From Methylobacter sp. (lineage in GTDB: Bacteria; Pseudomonadota; Gammaproteobacteria; Methylococcales; Methylomonadaceae), in contig JALNYY010000055.1 in assembly GCA_023229605.1 (NCBI GenBank), positions 1-24,527 of the forward strand: a stretch of 24,527 nt of DNA, given 5' to 3'. A program made the translations under genes and the position numbers. The notes below the pieces were generated by a model. That model was not told where the DNA came from. It worked only from the letters and a program-made list of their open reading frames with translations, and ran no database searches. Shown here piece by piece: positions 1 to 6,702 of the stretch (position 1 is its first letter; every line of letters starts with the position of its first letter).

Positions 1-401
1 GTCAGCAAGATTTTTTTAATACTGGTATTTTTGATGTTTTTGCAAAACTCAACGCCGTCTATGCCGGGCATGTCGTAATCCACCACGGCAACCGAAATTT
101 GTTCAAAACGGCGTTGGTTGTAAACCTCCCTGTGCACCTTGTCGAGGTTAACGTCAATCGCATGGTGGGGACGGGGTGCGTTATCGGTATTGCCATAACA
201 GGAAAAAAGCCGCTCTATCGGTGTGCCGGGATTGGATGTCTCATTAACTACCGTCAGCGCTTCAATTGGTGAACCATAAAGTAGAAAAGCCAAATCCGGA
301 TCGAGTTGCAGGCTCAGATTTTCCAAAAAATCGGTGTTGTCATCAACAAAAATAACCGAGGTTGGAAAATAGAATGGCTGTATCAAATTATGGTTTATCA
401 T
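1..401 (-). CDS. Response regulator, receiver domain (partial, runs off left edge)
   Basis: The frame starts at an ATG (399-401) and stays open to the window edge, giving 133 residues without a stop. It reads as a CheY-like receiver. FVDDN (Asp20-Asp21) is the acidic metal-binding pair. VVDYDMPGIDG carries the likely phospho-acceptor Asp110, and KKILLT at the edge matches the conserved Thr strand. The conserved Lys and any output domain lie outside the window. The acidic pair and the acceptor Asp are about 89 residues apart, against about 44 in CheY, so an insertion of roughly 45 residues sits between them. The start lies 4 bp after the stop of a histidine kinase remnant, so the two were once a two-component operon. 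The receiver call is firm; the output and signal are unknown. Confidence 0.85.
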   Translation of the reverse strand, partial: MINHNLIQPFYFPTSVIFVDDNTDFLENLSLQLDPDLAFLLYGSPIEALTVVNETSNPGTPIERLFSCYGNTDNAPRPHHAIDVNLDKVHREVYNQRRFEQISVAVVDYDMPGIDGVEFCKNIKNTSIKKILL

Positions 402-405
402 GGTT

Positions 406-498
406 TTAAGCTGGGAATGTTAAGGTGAATGGGGTGTAATCGCCTAGTTTGGAACCGCATTGGATGTCGCCGCCGATAAAAAGCGGGGGCAAGTTTTG
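406..498 (-). pseudogene. 3' remnant of a sensor histidine kinase
   Basis: The reading frame that ends at TAA 406-408 encodes a C-terminus containing GGDIQCGSKLGDY followed by TPFTLTFPA. This is the typical last strand region of a histidine kinase ATPase domain (GG-x-I-x-C-S-x-G-x-Y-T-x-F-x-L-x-F-P). Upstream the frame stays open only to an in-frame stop at 586-588. That stretch lacks the expected GLGL ATP-lid motif and shows no kinase similarity, and no start codon fits a kinase. The kinase body therefore seems to have been lost, leaving about 25-30 codons just 4 bp before the response regulator start. The kinase assignment rests on a short match but agrees with the neighbour. Confidence 0.6.
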
Positions 499-844
499 AG
501 TCTTGCATTCTTGTAAATCAGAAATGTAATCATGCTCAGTGCTTTGCACAAGACCTGCCCTAGTTATAGTATTTTGTCTAACGGATTATAGGAGTTGCAT
601 TGTACTATGCCGGATGGGGTTTGCAACCCCATCCGAAACGTTACAACTGGAAAGCAGTCTACCAGCACAGCTGCCCCGCTAATCCCTATCTTGAGCGCCA
701 ACTCTGCTTTGTCGATGTCGTGCAATCTACTCTTTGGCTGCTACGGCAACATTTTCCAGCTAGGAGGGACATAGGGTTGGGTTTGGTCGATGGGGTTTAT
801 GGAATGGGGCGGGGCGTTTTGTCAGACCAAATCGAAACAGGATT
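499..844. other. Gene-free stretch between kinase remnant and psiE-like gene
   Basis: I see no convincing gene here. A plus-strand frame at 600-887 exists, but it reads through a perfect palindrome, overlaps the end of the psiE-like gene and resembles no family I know. The stretch holds the palindrome at 611-635. It probably marks the junction where the kinase gene was cut away. Confidence 0.5.
611..635. repeat. Perfect 11-bp palindrome, possible dispersed repeat or terminator
   Basis: CGGATGGGGTT and AACCCCATCCG form a perfect 11-bp inverted repeat with a 3-base loop TGC. A near copy with the same layout lies at 1310-1335. It sits downstream of the minus-strand psiE-like gene, but about 210 bp away, and has no clean T-tract. 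A dispersed repeat therefore fits at least as well as a terminator. Confidence 0.7.
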
Positions 845-1279
845 CTACTTTTCGTCTTTAAGATCATTATCTTCCGGACAGCCGTAATGTTTGGCCGTGT
901 AAGACAATATAAATATGGAACCGCTGAGCATGGCTATCGCAACGGTTATGCTAAGCAATAAATATAGATGGAAACTGTCCGCCACTTTCTGTACATCAAT
1001 GACTAAATGGCGCGATAACGCAGTGATGGCGATATAAATCAGAAACTGTACCGGAAGTCTACGGGTTTTAAAATAAGTGCCGACCATCGCGCCTAATTCA
1101 AGATAAATGAATAACAACAGTATATCTTCCAAACGGGCGTGTCCTGATTTCATCATTTCCAGGTAATCATGAACGGCAGACCAGACTATCGTGGCGCCAA
1201 TGACAAATAATGCAAGATAGTGAAATGTATCGACCAGGATGTCGCCGATATTATGAATTAGTATGGTTTTATTGCGCAT
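845..1279 (-). CDS. PsiE family inner membrane protein
   Basis: This 144-residue protein has four predicted membrane segments (about 19-37, 50-70, 76-95 and 104-128). The central block ARLEDILLLFIYLELGAMV, then GTYF and LPVQFLIYIAITALSRHL, is characteristic of the PsiE family (phosphate-starvation-inducible E). E. coli PsiE is about 136 residues, so the length fits. The biochemical function of the family is unknown. The ATG at 1277-1279 has only a weak ribosome binding site (GGAAAT, far upstream). The gene follows the cydX-GGDEF gene on the same strand after an 80-bp gap holding a strong palindrome, so it may be transcribed separately. No phosphate-control site was recognised. Confidence 0.8.
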   Translation of the reverse strand: MRNKTILIHNIGDILVDTFHYLALFVIGATIVWSAVHDYLEMMKSGHARLEDILLLFIYLELGAMVGTYFKTRRLPVQFLIYIAITALSRHLVIDVQKVADSFHLYLLLSITVAIAMLSGSIFILSYTAKHYGCPEDNDLKDEK

Positions 1280-1309
1280 GGATAATATTTCCAGTTTGCT
1301 AAGCTTAAA

Positions 1310-1335
1310 CGGACGGGTTTTTGCAAACCCGTCCG
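1310..1335. repeat. Perfect 11-bp palindrome between cyd operon and psiE-like gene
   Basis: CGGACGGGTTT and AAACCCGTCCG form a perfect 11-bp inverted repeat around the loop TTGC. It lies just past the stop of the cydX-GGDEF gene (read on the minus strand) and could end the cyd transcript. It is a sequence relative of the palindrome at 611-635: same arm length, same outer CGGA/TCCG, same G-run and a loop ending in TGC. The two look like members of one family. Confidence 0.7.
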
Positions 1336-1359
1336 AATGCTCTTACAGTCTCATTGTAT

Positions 1360-1932
1360 TTATAAGCCGCTTTTTGCCGTCGCAACTCTGATCAATTCAT
1401 CCACTTCATGTTCTGTAGCGGCAAATTTCTCAGGGAGAAGAGATGAGTATTCGGCAACTCCTGCAGACACTTCAACAACCAGGTTTCTTGGCGCTTTAAC
1501 GCGTTCTAAAATTTCATTTTTAACCTGCGCCGCGATTGCTTCGGCTTTTTTCAATGGAGAGCCAGGCATCGCAATAAGGAAATCCTGTTCATCCATTCTT
1601 GCCGCAATATCGACGCCCGCCCTGATGTCCTCTTTAAAGCAATCGACCACGCTGCGTAATATGGCGTCCATTTCATAATCAGGCAAATTATGTTTGTTTT
1701 TGAAGTTTTTTAAGCTGATAAAAACAATAGAAAAAGGAAAGCCGTTGCGTTTGGAGTTCTCAACTTTTTCCTTTAACCGGCCCAACATAGTGTCTTTGGT
1801 CATTAATTGGGTTAACGGGTCCAGGAAGATATGTTCCTTGTCCCATGTTTCCTGAGCCTCCAGCCTCAGCACGTTGATGATGCCTAATGAGCAGGCCAGC
1901 AATAATCCAAGTATCCAGGTGAAATACCACAT
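1360..1932 (-). CDS. CydX-GGDEF fusion: cytochrome bd small subunit with degenerate GGDEF domain
   Basis: The first 28 residues (MWYFTWILGLLLACSLGIIN, then VLRLEAQE) match E. coli CydX, the single-helix subunit that stabilises the haems of cytochrome bd; I count 19 of 28 identical by memory of that sequence. Residues 38-165 form a GGDEF fold: DPLTQL, FSIVFISLKNFK, ARMDEQDF (114-118 in place of GGDEF), LIAMPG, and VVEVSAGVAEYS. The signature glycines are lost, and the metal-binding Asp positions read Ser73 and Lys75. Diguanylate cyclase activity is therefore unlikely; a nucleotide-sensing or structural role is possible. No canonical RxxD inhibitory site is seen. The ATG lies 9 bp after cydB with an AGGAG site, in the place where cydX normally sits. 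Total length is 190 residues, against about 37 for ordinary CydX. Confidence 0.85.
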   Translation of the reverse strand: MWYFTWILGLLLACSLGIINVLRLEAQETWDKEHIFLDPLTQLMTKDTMLGRLKEKVENSKRNGFPFSIVFISLKNFKNKHNLPDYEMDAILRSVVDCFKEDIRAGVDIAARMDEQDFLIAMPGSPLKKAEAIAAQVKNEILERVKAPRNLVVEVSAGVAEYSSLLPEKFAATEHEVDELIRVATAKSGL

Positions 1933-1941
1933 AGCAATCTC

Positions 1942-3081
1942 CTAATAAGCCGTATGATCATTTTGATGAATGTGTTCCAGCGTTATTTTGCCGCGCAGCA
2001 CACGGAACACCCACGTGGTGTAAGCAATAACGATGGGTAAGAAAATCACGGTAACCCAGAACATGATTTTTAAGGTGGCAAGACTGGAGCTGGCGTCCCA
2101 CACGGTCAAAGAACTGTTCATGGCTGAACTTGACGGTATCAGGAAAGGAAACATCGACACGCCGGCGGTTAGAATAACTGAAGTCAAGGTTAATGAGCTG
2201 GTTATAAACGCCAGACCCGGACGCCCTGATTTTGATAGCGCTACGGTCGCTGCTCCGGCAATAAAGCCCAGTACGGGAATAACCCACAACACAGGGCAAT
2301 GCGCATAGTTATCCAGCCATAATCCCGGTTCTTTGGAAACAATTTTTGCCAACGGGTTGGACGGCGCGTTAGGGAGAACTTCAGTGCTGATATGGTAGCC
2401 GTCAATATGGGCAACCCAGAGACCCGCCAGAGCAAAAACGGCCAGCGTTATTGCTGCGAAAATTGCGACTGCTTTTTTGCAGCGCTGGTTAATGTAGCCT
2501 TCAGTCTTGAGCTGCAAAAATACTGCACCGTGCATAATCAGCATCGATAAGCTAAGCAGTCCTGCCGCCAACGCAAAAGGGTTCAATAATGCCCAGAATG
2601 AACCGGTGTAGAAAATACGCATATCGTTATCAAAGTGGAACGGCACGCCTTGCAATAAGTTGCCGAACGCCACGCCGAAAATCAACGCAGGTACAAGTCC
2701 CCCGACAAACAACGCAATATCCCAGTTGCGGCGCCATGTTTGGCTGGTTAGTTTGCTGCGGTAATCAAAGCCTATCGGCCGCAGAAATAATGCAAACAAG
2801 GTCAGCAACAAGGCGAAATAAAATCCAGAAAACGCCACCGAATAAGCGAGCGGCCAAGCCGCAAACAGTGCGCCGCCGCCGGTTACCAGCCAAATCTGGT
2901 TGCCTTCCCAGGTTGCGCCGATGGAATTGATAATCACGCGGCGTTCGGTATCGTTTTTGCCTAAAAAGGGTAATAAGACTGCCACGCCCAGGTCAAAGCC
3001 GTCGGTAATGGCAAAGCCGATCAATAAAGCGCCTAATAAAGCCCACCAGATCAAGCGCAGAGTTTCGTAATCAAAAATCAT
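1942..3081 (-). CDS. cydB: Cytochrome bd ubiquinol oxidase subunit II
   Basis: The 379 residues equal the usual length of E. coli CydB. The N-terminus (ETLRLIWWALLGALLIGFAI, then TDGFDLG) and the segment GATWEGNQIWLVTGGGALFA are family hallmarks. The protein is polytopic, with eight to nine hydrophobic helices. CydB packs against CydA in the inner membrane to form a quinol oxidase that reduces O2 to water without pumping protons. Its ATG (3079-3081) overlaps the cydA TGA by three bases (ATGA), and it ends in TAG 9 bp before the cydX-GGDEF start, so the three genes are one operon. Confidence 0.97.
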   Translation of the reverse strand: MIFDYETLRLIWWALLGALLIGFAITDGFDLGVAVLLPFLGKNDTERRVIINSIGATWEGNQIWLVTGGGALFAAWPLAYSVAFSGFYFALLLTLFALFLRPIGFDYRSKLTSQTWRRNWDIALFVGGLVPALIFGVAFGNLLQGVPFHFDNDMRIFYTGSFWALLNPFALAAGLLSLSMLIMHGAVFLQLKTEGYINQRCKKAVAIFAAITLAVFALAGLWVAHIDGYHISTEVLPNAPSNPLAKIVSKEPGLWLDNYAHCPVLWVIPVLGFIAGAATVALSKSGRPGLAFITSSLTLTSVILTAGVSMFPFLIPSSSAMNSSLTVWDASSSLATLKIMFWVTVIFLPIVIAYTTWVFRVLRGKITLEHIHQNDHTAY

Positions 3082-4640
3082 AGTGATGCTCCTGTGGCAA
3101 TTTCAAAATGGTAACGGCCTTTATGCAGGCTGCTGGGGCCCAACTTGATAAACTTAAGCATCAGGAACATCTCGATGATTAAAAATACCGTATATAAACC
3201 GATATAGCCTGCCAGACTCAGGTATAAATCCAATTCGGTTAAGGATGATGAGCTTAAAAATGTCGGTAAAATCTCTGCAATAGTCCACGGTTGACGACCG
3301 AACTCGGCCACAAACCAACCCATTTCACAGGCAATCCAGGGTAAAGGAAGCATATAAAGACTTGCACGCAACAGCCAGTTCTGTCTGCATTTACGAATTG
3401 AGCTGGCTATAACCGCAAAAACAAATATCCCCAGCATGATAAAACCGCAAGCTACCATGACCCGGAAAGTCCAGAATAACGGCACGACTCTGGGTATCGA
3501 ATACTGCGCCGCCAGTTCTATTTGTTGATCAGTCGCATCGACCACATTTTCCGTGTAGCGTTTGAGCAATAGGCCATAACCCAGGTCTTGTTTGTAGCGG
3601 TCAAACTCCGCACGAATATCGGCGTCCTTGTTCCCCGCTCTTAATTTTTGCAACAGTGCATAGGCCTTCATGCCTTCACGAATGCGCAAGCGATTTTTTT
3701 CCAGAATCTCCGTTAACCCGGTAATCGGCTCATCGATAGAACGCGTACCGATTAAACCCAAGATCCAGGGGATTTTTACTGCATAATGCGTTTCCATGGT
3801 TTCCTGGTCCGGAATACCGATGGCCGTAAATGCGGCGGGCGGTTCTACGGTGTGCCATTCGGCCTCAATAGCGGCCAGTTTGGCTTTTTGTACCTCACCA
3901 TCGGTATAGCCGCTTTCGTCGCCCAATACAATGACCGACAGGATGGCTGCCAGACCAAACCCTGCGGCTATGGTGTAAGAACGTTGTGCAAAGGCTGCAT
4001 CGCGACCTTTCAGCATGTAATACGCGCTGATACCCAGTACAAAAGCGGAAGCCGTGGTGTAACCTGCGGCAACGGTATGGACAAATTTAACCTGGGCGGC
4101 CGGGTTAAATAACAAGTCGCCAAAGCTGGAAAGTTCCATGCGCATGGTTTCATAATCAAAGTCCGCTCCGACCGGATTCTGCATCCAGCCGTTGGCCACC
4201 AGTATCCATAATGCGGATAAGTTGGTTCCTAACGCAACCAGCCAGGTCACCAGCAAATGCTGCCCTTTGCCCAGCTTGTCCCAACCAAAGAAAAACAGGC
4301 CGACAAAGGTGGACTCCAGGAAAAACGCCATCAAGCCTTCAATGGCAAGGGGCGCACCGAAAATATCGCCGACATAATGCGAGAAATAGGACCAGTTCAT
4401 GCCGAACTGGAATTCCATCGTCAGGCCGGTGGTAACGCCCAGCGCGAAATTGATGCCGAATAATTTCCCCCAGAACTGGGTCATATCCTTGTAAATTTCT
4501 TTACCGGTCATCACATAAGTCGATTCCATAATGGCCAGTAAAAATGACAAGCCCAATGTCAACGGAACAAACAAAAAATGGTATAGAGAAGTTGCTGCAA
4601 ACTGCCAGCGCGATAAATCAACCACGGCCTCTGAAATCAT
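3078..4640 (-). CDS. cydA: Cytochrome bd ubiquinol oxidase subunit I
   Basis: This is the catalytic subunit of the bd quinol oxidase and carries haems b558, b595 and d. I chose ATG 4638-4640 (520 residues). It has an AGAGGGG site 7-8 bases upstream, and the protein then begins like E. coli CydA (DLSRWQFAATSLYHFLFVP). A longer frame reaches 4784 but adds 48 residues with no family match. Visible ligands are His21 (E. coli His19), His188 in VKFVHTV (His186), Met395 in FRVMVACGF (Met393) and a Glu in GWFVAEFGRQPW. The long Q-loop is present (VQKAKLAAIEAEWHT through DLGYGLLLKRY), so it is the E. coli-like long-loop class. It diverges from the sulfide:quinone oxidoreductase gene. Confidence 0.97.
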   Translation of the reverse strand: MISEAVVDLSRWQFAATSLYHFLFVPLTLGLSFLLAIMESTYVMTGKEIYKDMTQFWGKLFGINFALGVTTGLTMEFQFGMNWSYFSHYVGDIFGAPLAIEGLMAFFLESTFVGLFFFGWDKLGKGQHLLVTWLVALGTNLSALWILVANGWMQNPVGADFDYETMRMELSSFGDLLFNPAAQVKFVHTVAAGYTTASAFVLGISAYYMLKGRDAAFAQRSYTIAAGFGLAAILSVIVLGDESGYTDGEVQKAKLAAIEAEWHTVEPPAAFTAIGIPDQETMETHYAVKIPWILGLIGTRSIDEPITGLTEILEKNRLRIREGMKAYALLQKLRAGNKDADIRAEFDRYKQDLGYGLLLKRYTENVVDATDQQIELAAQYSIPRVVPLFWTFRVMVACGFIMLGIFVFAVIASSIRKCRQNWLLRASLYMLPLPWIACEMGWFVAEFGRQPWTIAEILPTFLSSSSLTELDLYLSLAGYIGLYTVFLIIEMFLMLKFIKLGPSSLHKGRYHFEIATGASL

Positions 4641-5012
4641 AAGTTTCCCCTCTGGGTTGTAGTCCTGTAGACCAGAACTTGGATAAATGGCGCTGGATAT
4701 AGAAATAAGCCAATGCCTCTTGCGATTAAAACAAATTACATTTAGAGAAACAACTCTTGTTCGAGTTTGATTGTAGCCTAACAATTAGTGTTGTGTGCTA
4801 ATATCAAGCTGTGTTATTGTCTATTAACGTTTTCTAATATACTAGTTTATTTTTAAGTTTTCCGGTGTTTTTGTTGGATCAGTGACGGGATGATGAGTTT
4901 TCTTTTTCGCTGACCAGTTTATGTACCGGGCACTTTAATGGGTCTACAATAACCCAGAGGCAATTAAAAAACACAAGGCACGCAATATAACTATTTGAAT
5001 GAGGAGAGTATC
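4641..5012. promoter_or_regulatory. Divergent intergenic region between cydA and sqr
   Basis: These 372 AT-rich bases must hold the promoters of both the cyd operon (leftward) and the sulfide:quinone oxidoreductase gene (rightward). I found no match to the FNR consensus TTGAT-N4-ATCAA. A weak inverted repeat, ATTAG (4784-4788) and CTAAT (4798-4802), could be an operator. A TATAAC at 4986-4991 is a possible -10 for the sqr gene, but no good -35 goes with it. Specific sites remain unassigned. Confidence 0.5.
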
Positions 5013-6251
5013 ATGGCTCGTATTGTAATTCTAGGTGCAGGCATTGGCGGCGTACCAATGGCTTACGAAATGAAGGAAACGGTAGGAAAAAATCATGATG
5101 TCATCGTGATTTCCGATAGCCCTACTTTTCATTTTGTTCCGTCCAATCCCTGGGTTCCACCCAAATGGCGTAAACCGGAAGACTTGAAGGTTGAGTTGGC
5201 GCCGGTGATGAAAAAGAAAGGCATCGAATTCATTCAAAAAGCGGCAACAAAAGTTGACCCTGTCAATAATCAAGTTCAGCTGGATGATGGCTCAGCCGTT
5301 GCTTACGACTTCCTCATTATCGCCACAGGGCCGCGTCTGGCCTTCGATGAAGTCCCCGGGTTAGGACCGGACGGTTATACCTCATCAGTCTGTCATGTTG
5401 ATCATGCGGCGGTTGCTGTCGGAGATTGGGAAAAGTTTATGGAAAATCCCGGTCCGATTGTTATCGGTGCTGTGCAGGGTGCGTCCTGTTATGGCCCTGC
5501 GTATGAATATTTGATGATTATTGAATCGGAATTACGCAAAAGGAATATTCGCGATAAAGTGCCGATGACTTTTGTTACCGCAGAACCTTATATCGGTCAC
5601 TTGGGTCTGGGCGGTGTCGGCGATACCAAAGGCATGCTGGAGAGCGCCTTGCGTGACAAGACCATCAAATGGATAACCAATGCCAAGGTCGACAAAATCG
5701 AACCCGGCATGATGTTTGTTACGGAAGTCGATGATGAAGGCAAGGACAAGAAAAAACATGAGTTGCCCTTTAAGCACTCGATGATGCTACCCGCTTTTAC
5801 CGGCGTTGACGCGGTACGTAATGTCGGCGTCGAAGGCTTGGTTAACCCGCGCGGCTTTGTTTTGGTGGATGAGCATCAGCGCAACAAAACCTTTAAAAAT
5901 ATCTATTCCGTCGGCGTTTGCATTGCGATTCCTCCGATTGAACCGACACCGGTTCCGGTTGGTGCGCCAAAAACCGGCTATATGATCGAGTCGATGGTGA
6001 CAGCCACAGCGCATAATATTGCCGATGAACTGGCCGGCAAAGAGCCGACACACAAAGCAACGTTGAATGCTTTATGTCTGGCTGATTTTGGCGATTCCGG
6101 GGTGGCTTTTCTGGCCAAGCCGCAAATTCCGCCGCGTAATGTAACCTGGTCTGCACAAGGCAAGTGGGTGCATCTGGCTAAAATCGGTTTTGAATTCTAT
6201 TTTATGCGTAAAATCAAAAAAGGCATCAGTGACCTTTTTATGAAAGGTTAA
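5013..6251 (+). CDS. sqr: Sulfide:quinone oxidoreductase, FAD-dependent
   Basis: This flavoprotein oxidises sulfide to polysulfide or S0 at the membrane surface and passes electrons to the quinone pool. The N-terminal RIVILGAGIGGVPMAYE is the FAD-binding GxGxxG fold, and LIIATGPRL is the second FAD motif. Cys127 (SSVCHVD), Cys159 (GASCYGPAYEY) and Cys355 (ALCLADFGDSG) fall where the three redox cysteines of Acidithiobacillus ferrooxidans SQR lie (128, 160, 356). A further Cys303 is present. The C-terminus (KWVHLAKIGFEFYFMRKIKK) is the amphipathic membrane-binding tail. I chose ATG 5013 (412 residues) because GAGGAGAG sits 5-12 bases upstream; a TTG at 4995 in the same frame is less likely. 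It is followed by a DUF2892 gene. Confidence 0.93.
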   Translation: MARIVILGAGIGGVPMAYEMKETVGKNHDVIVISDSPTFHFVPSNPWVPPKWRKPEDLKVELAPVMKKKGIEFIQKAATKVDPVNNQVQLDDGSAVAYDFLIIATGPRLAFDEVPGLGPDGYTSSVCHVDHAAVAVGDWEKFMENPGPIVIGAVQGASCYGPAYEYLMIIESELRKRNIRDKVPMTFVTAEPYIGHLGLGGVGDTKGMLESALRDKTIKWITNAKVDKIEPGMMFVTEVDDEGKDKKKHELPFKHSMMLPAFTGVDAVRNVGVEGLVNPRGFVLVDEHQRNKTFKNIYSVGVCIAIPPIEPTPVPVGAPKTGYMIESMVTATAHNIADELAGKEPTHKATLNALCLADFGDSGVAFLAKPQIPPRNVTWSAQGKWVHLAKIGFEFYFMRKIKKGISDLFMKG

Positions 6252-6293
6252 TGCTTAAATTAATAGGCGTAGTCCGTTTGAAAGGAAAGTAAG

Positions 6294-6494
6294 ATGACTA
6301 TCGATCGCGTGGTTTTTGCCGTAGCAGGCAGTTTTATCCTGGTCAGCTTGGTACTGGCTCATTATCATTCCGAATTGTGGCTATGGTTCACGGCTTTTGT
6401 CGGCGCTAATTTGCTGCAATCAGCATTTACGGGATTTTGTCCGATGGCAATAATATTGAAAAAATTGGGTGTTAAACCGGGCAGCGCATTCTGA
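6294..6494 (+). CDS. Small DUF2892 (YgaP-like) membrane protein
   Basis: The protein has 66 residues with two hydrophobic helices (about 4-22 and 28-45). The motif FTAFVGANLLQSAFTGFCP, followed by a cytoplasmic end ILKKLGVKPG, is typical of DUF2892, the family of the membrane part of the rhodanese YgaP. It starts at an ATG with AAGGAAAG upstream, 42 bp after the sqr stop, so the two are likely co-transcribed. Members of this family often sit next to sulfur-handling genes, but the exact role is not known. The conserved Cys in GFCP is present. Confidence 0.85.
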   Translation: MTIDRVVFAVAGSFILVSLVLAHYHSELWLWFTAFVGANLLQSAFTGFCPMAIILKKLGVKPGSAF

Positions 6495-6550
6495 TTGCGC
6501 TGGTTGGGGTACAGCCTTAATTAAGTTATCGACGAAAAAAGTTGTAATAC

Positions 6551-6656
6551 TTTTCGCCACGAAGACACGAAATTATTGGGCGTTTCCTGATGACTACAAT
6601 CTTCAGTCATTGTGAAGCGCTTGGTTATTTAAATCTTCGCGCCTTCGTGGTGAAAA
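6551..6656. repeat. Large imperfect inverted repeat before the efflux operon
   Basis: TTTTCGCCACGAAG (6551-6564) and CTTCGTGGTGAAAA (6643-6656) form 14-bp arms with one mismatch around 78 bases. Internal pieces (ACACGAAAT near the left arm, TCTTCGCG near the right) are also partly symmetric. Elements with CTTCGTGG-type ends are scattered in many environmental bacterial genomes, so a dispersed non-coding repeat is the likely reading. It sits 38 bp before the tolC-like start. Confidence 0.5.
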
Positions 6657-6702
6657 AATGCCAAAAGACTTTTTGCCAAATCCTTAACAGGTAGTGAAGA
6701 TT

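Noticed and set aside
640..700. tRNA-like pattern on the minus strand (GGTAGACTGCTTTCCAGT)
   Set aside because: No proper acceptor stem, T-arm or TTCGA loop could be drawn; it is only a small hairpin.
600..887. Plus-strand frame of 95 codons next to the psiE-like gene
   Set aside because: It starts inside a palindrome, overlaps the psiE-like gene end antisense and looks like translated repeat DNA.
2033..2930. Several plus-strand frames across cydB
   Set aside because: They lie antisense to a strongly conserved gene and show no protein family features.
4641..4784. N-terminal extension of CydA by 48 residues
   Set aside because: The extension has no family match, and a strong ribosome site stands before the internal ATG at 4640.
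4641..5012. FNR-type site controlling cydA
   Set aside because: No TTGAT-N4-ATCAA match was found; only isolated half-sites appear.
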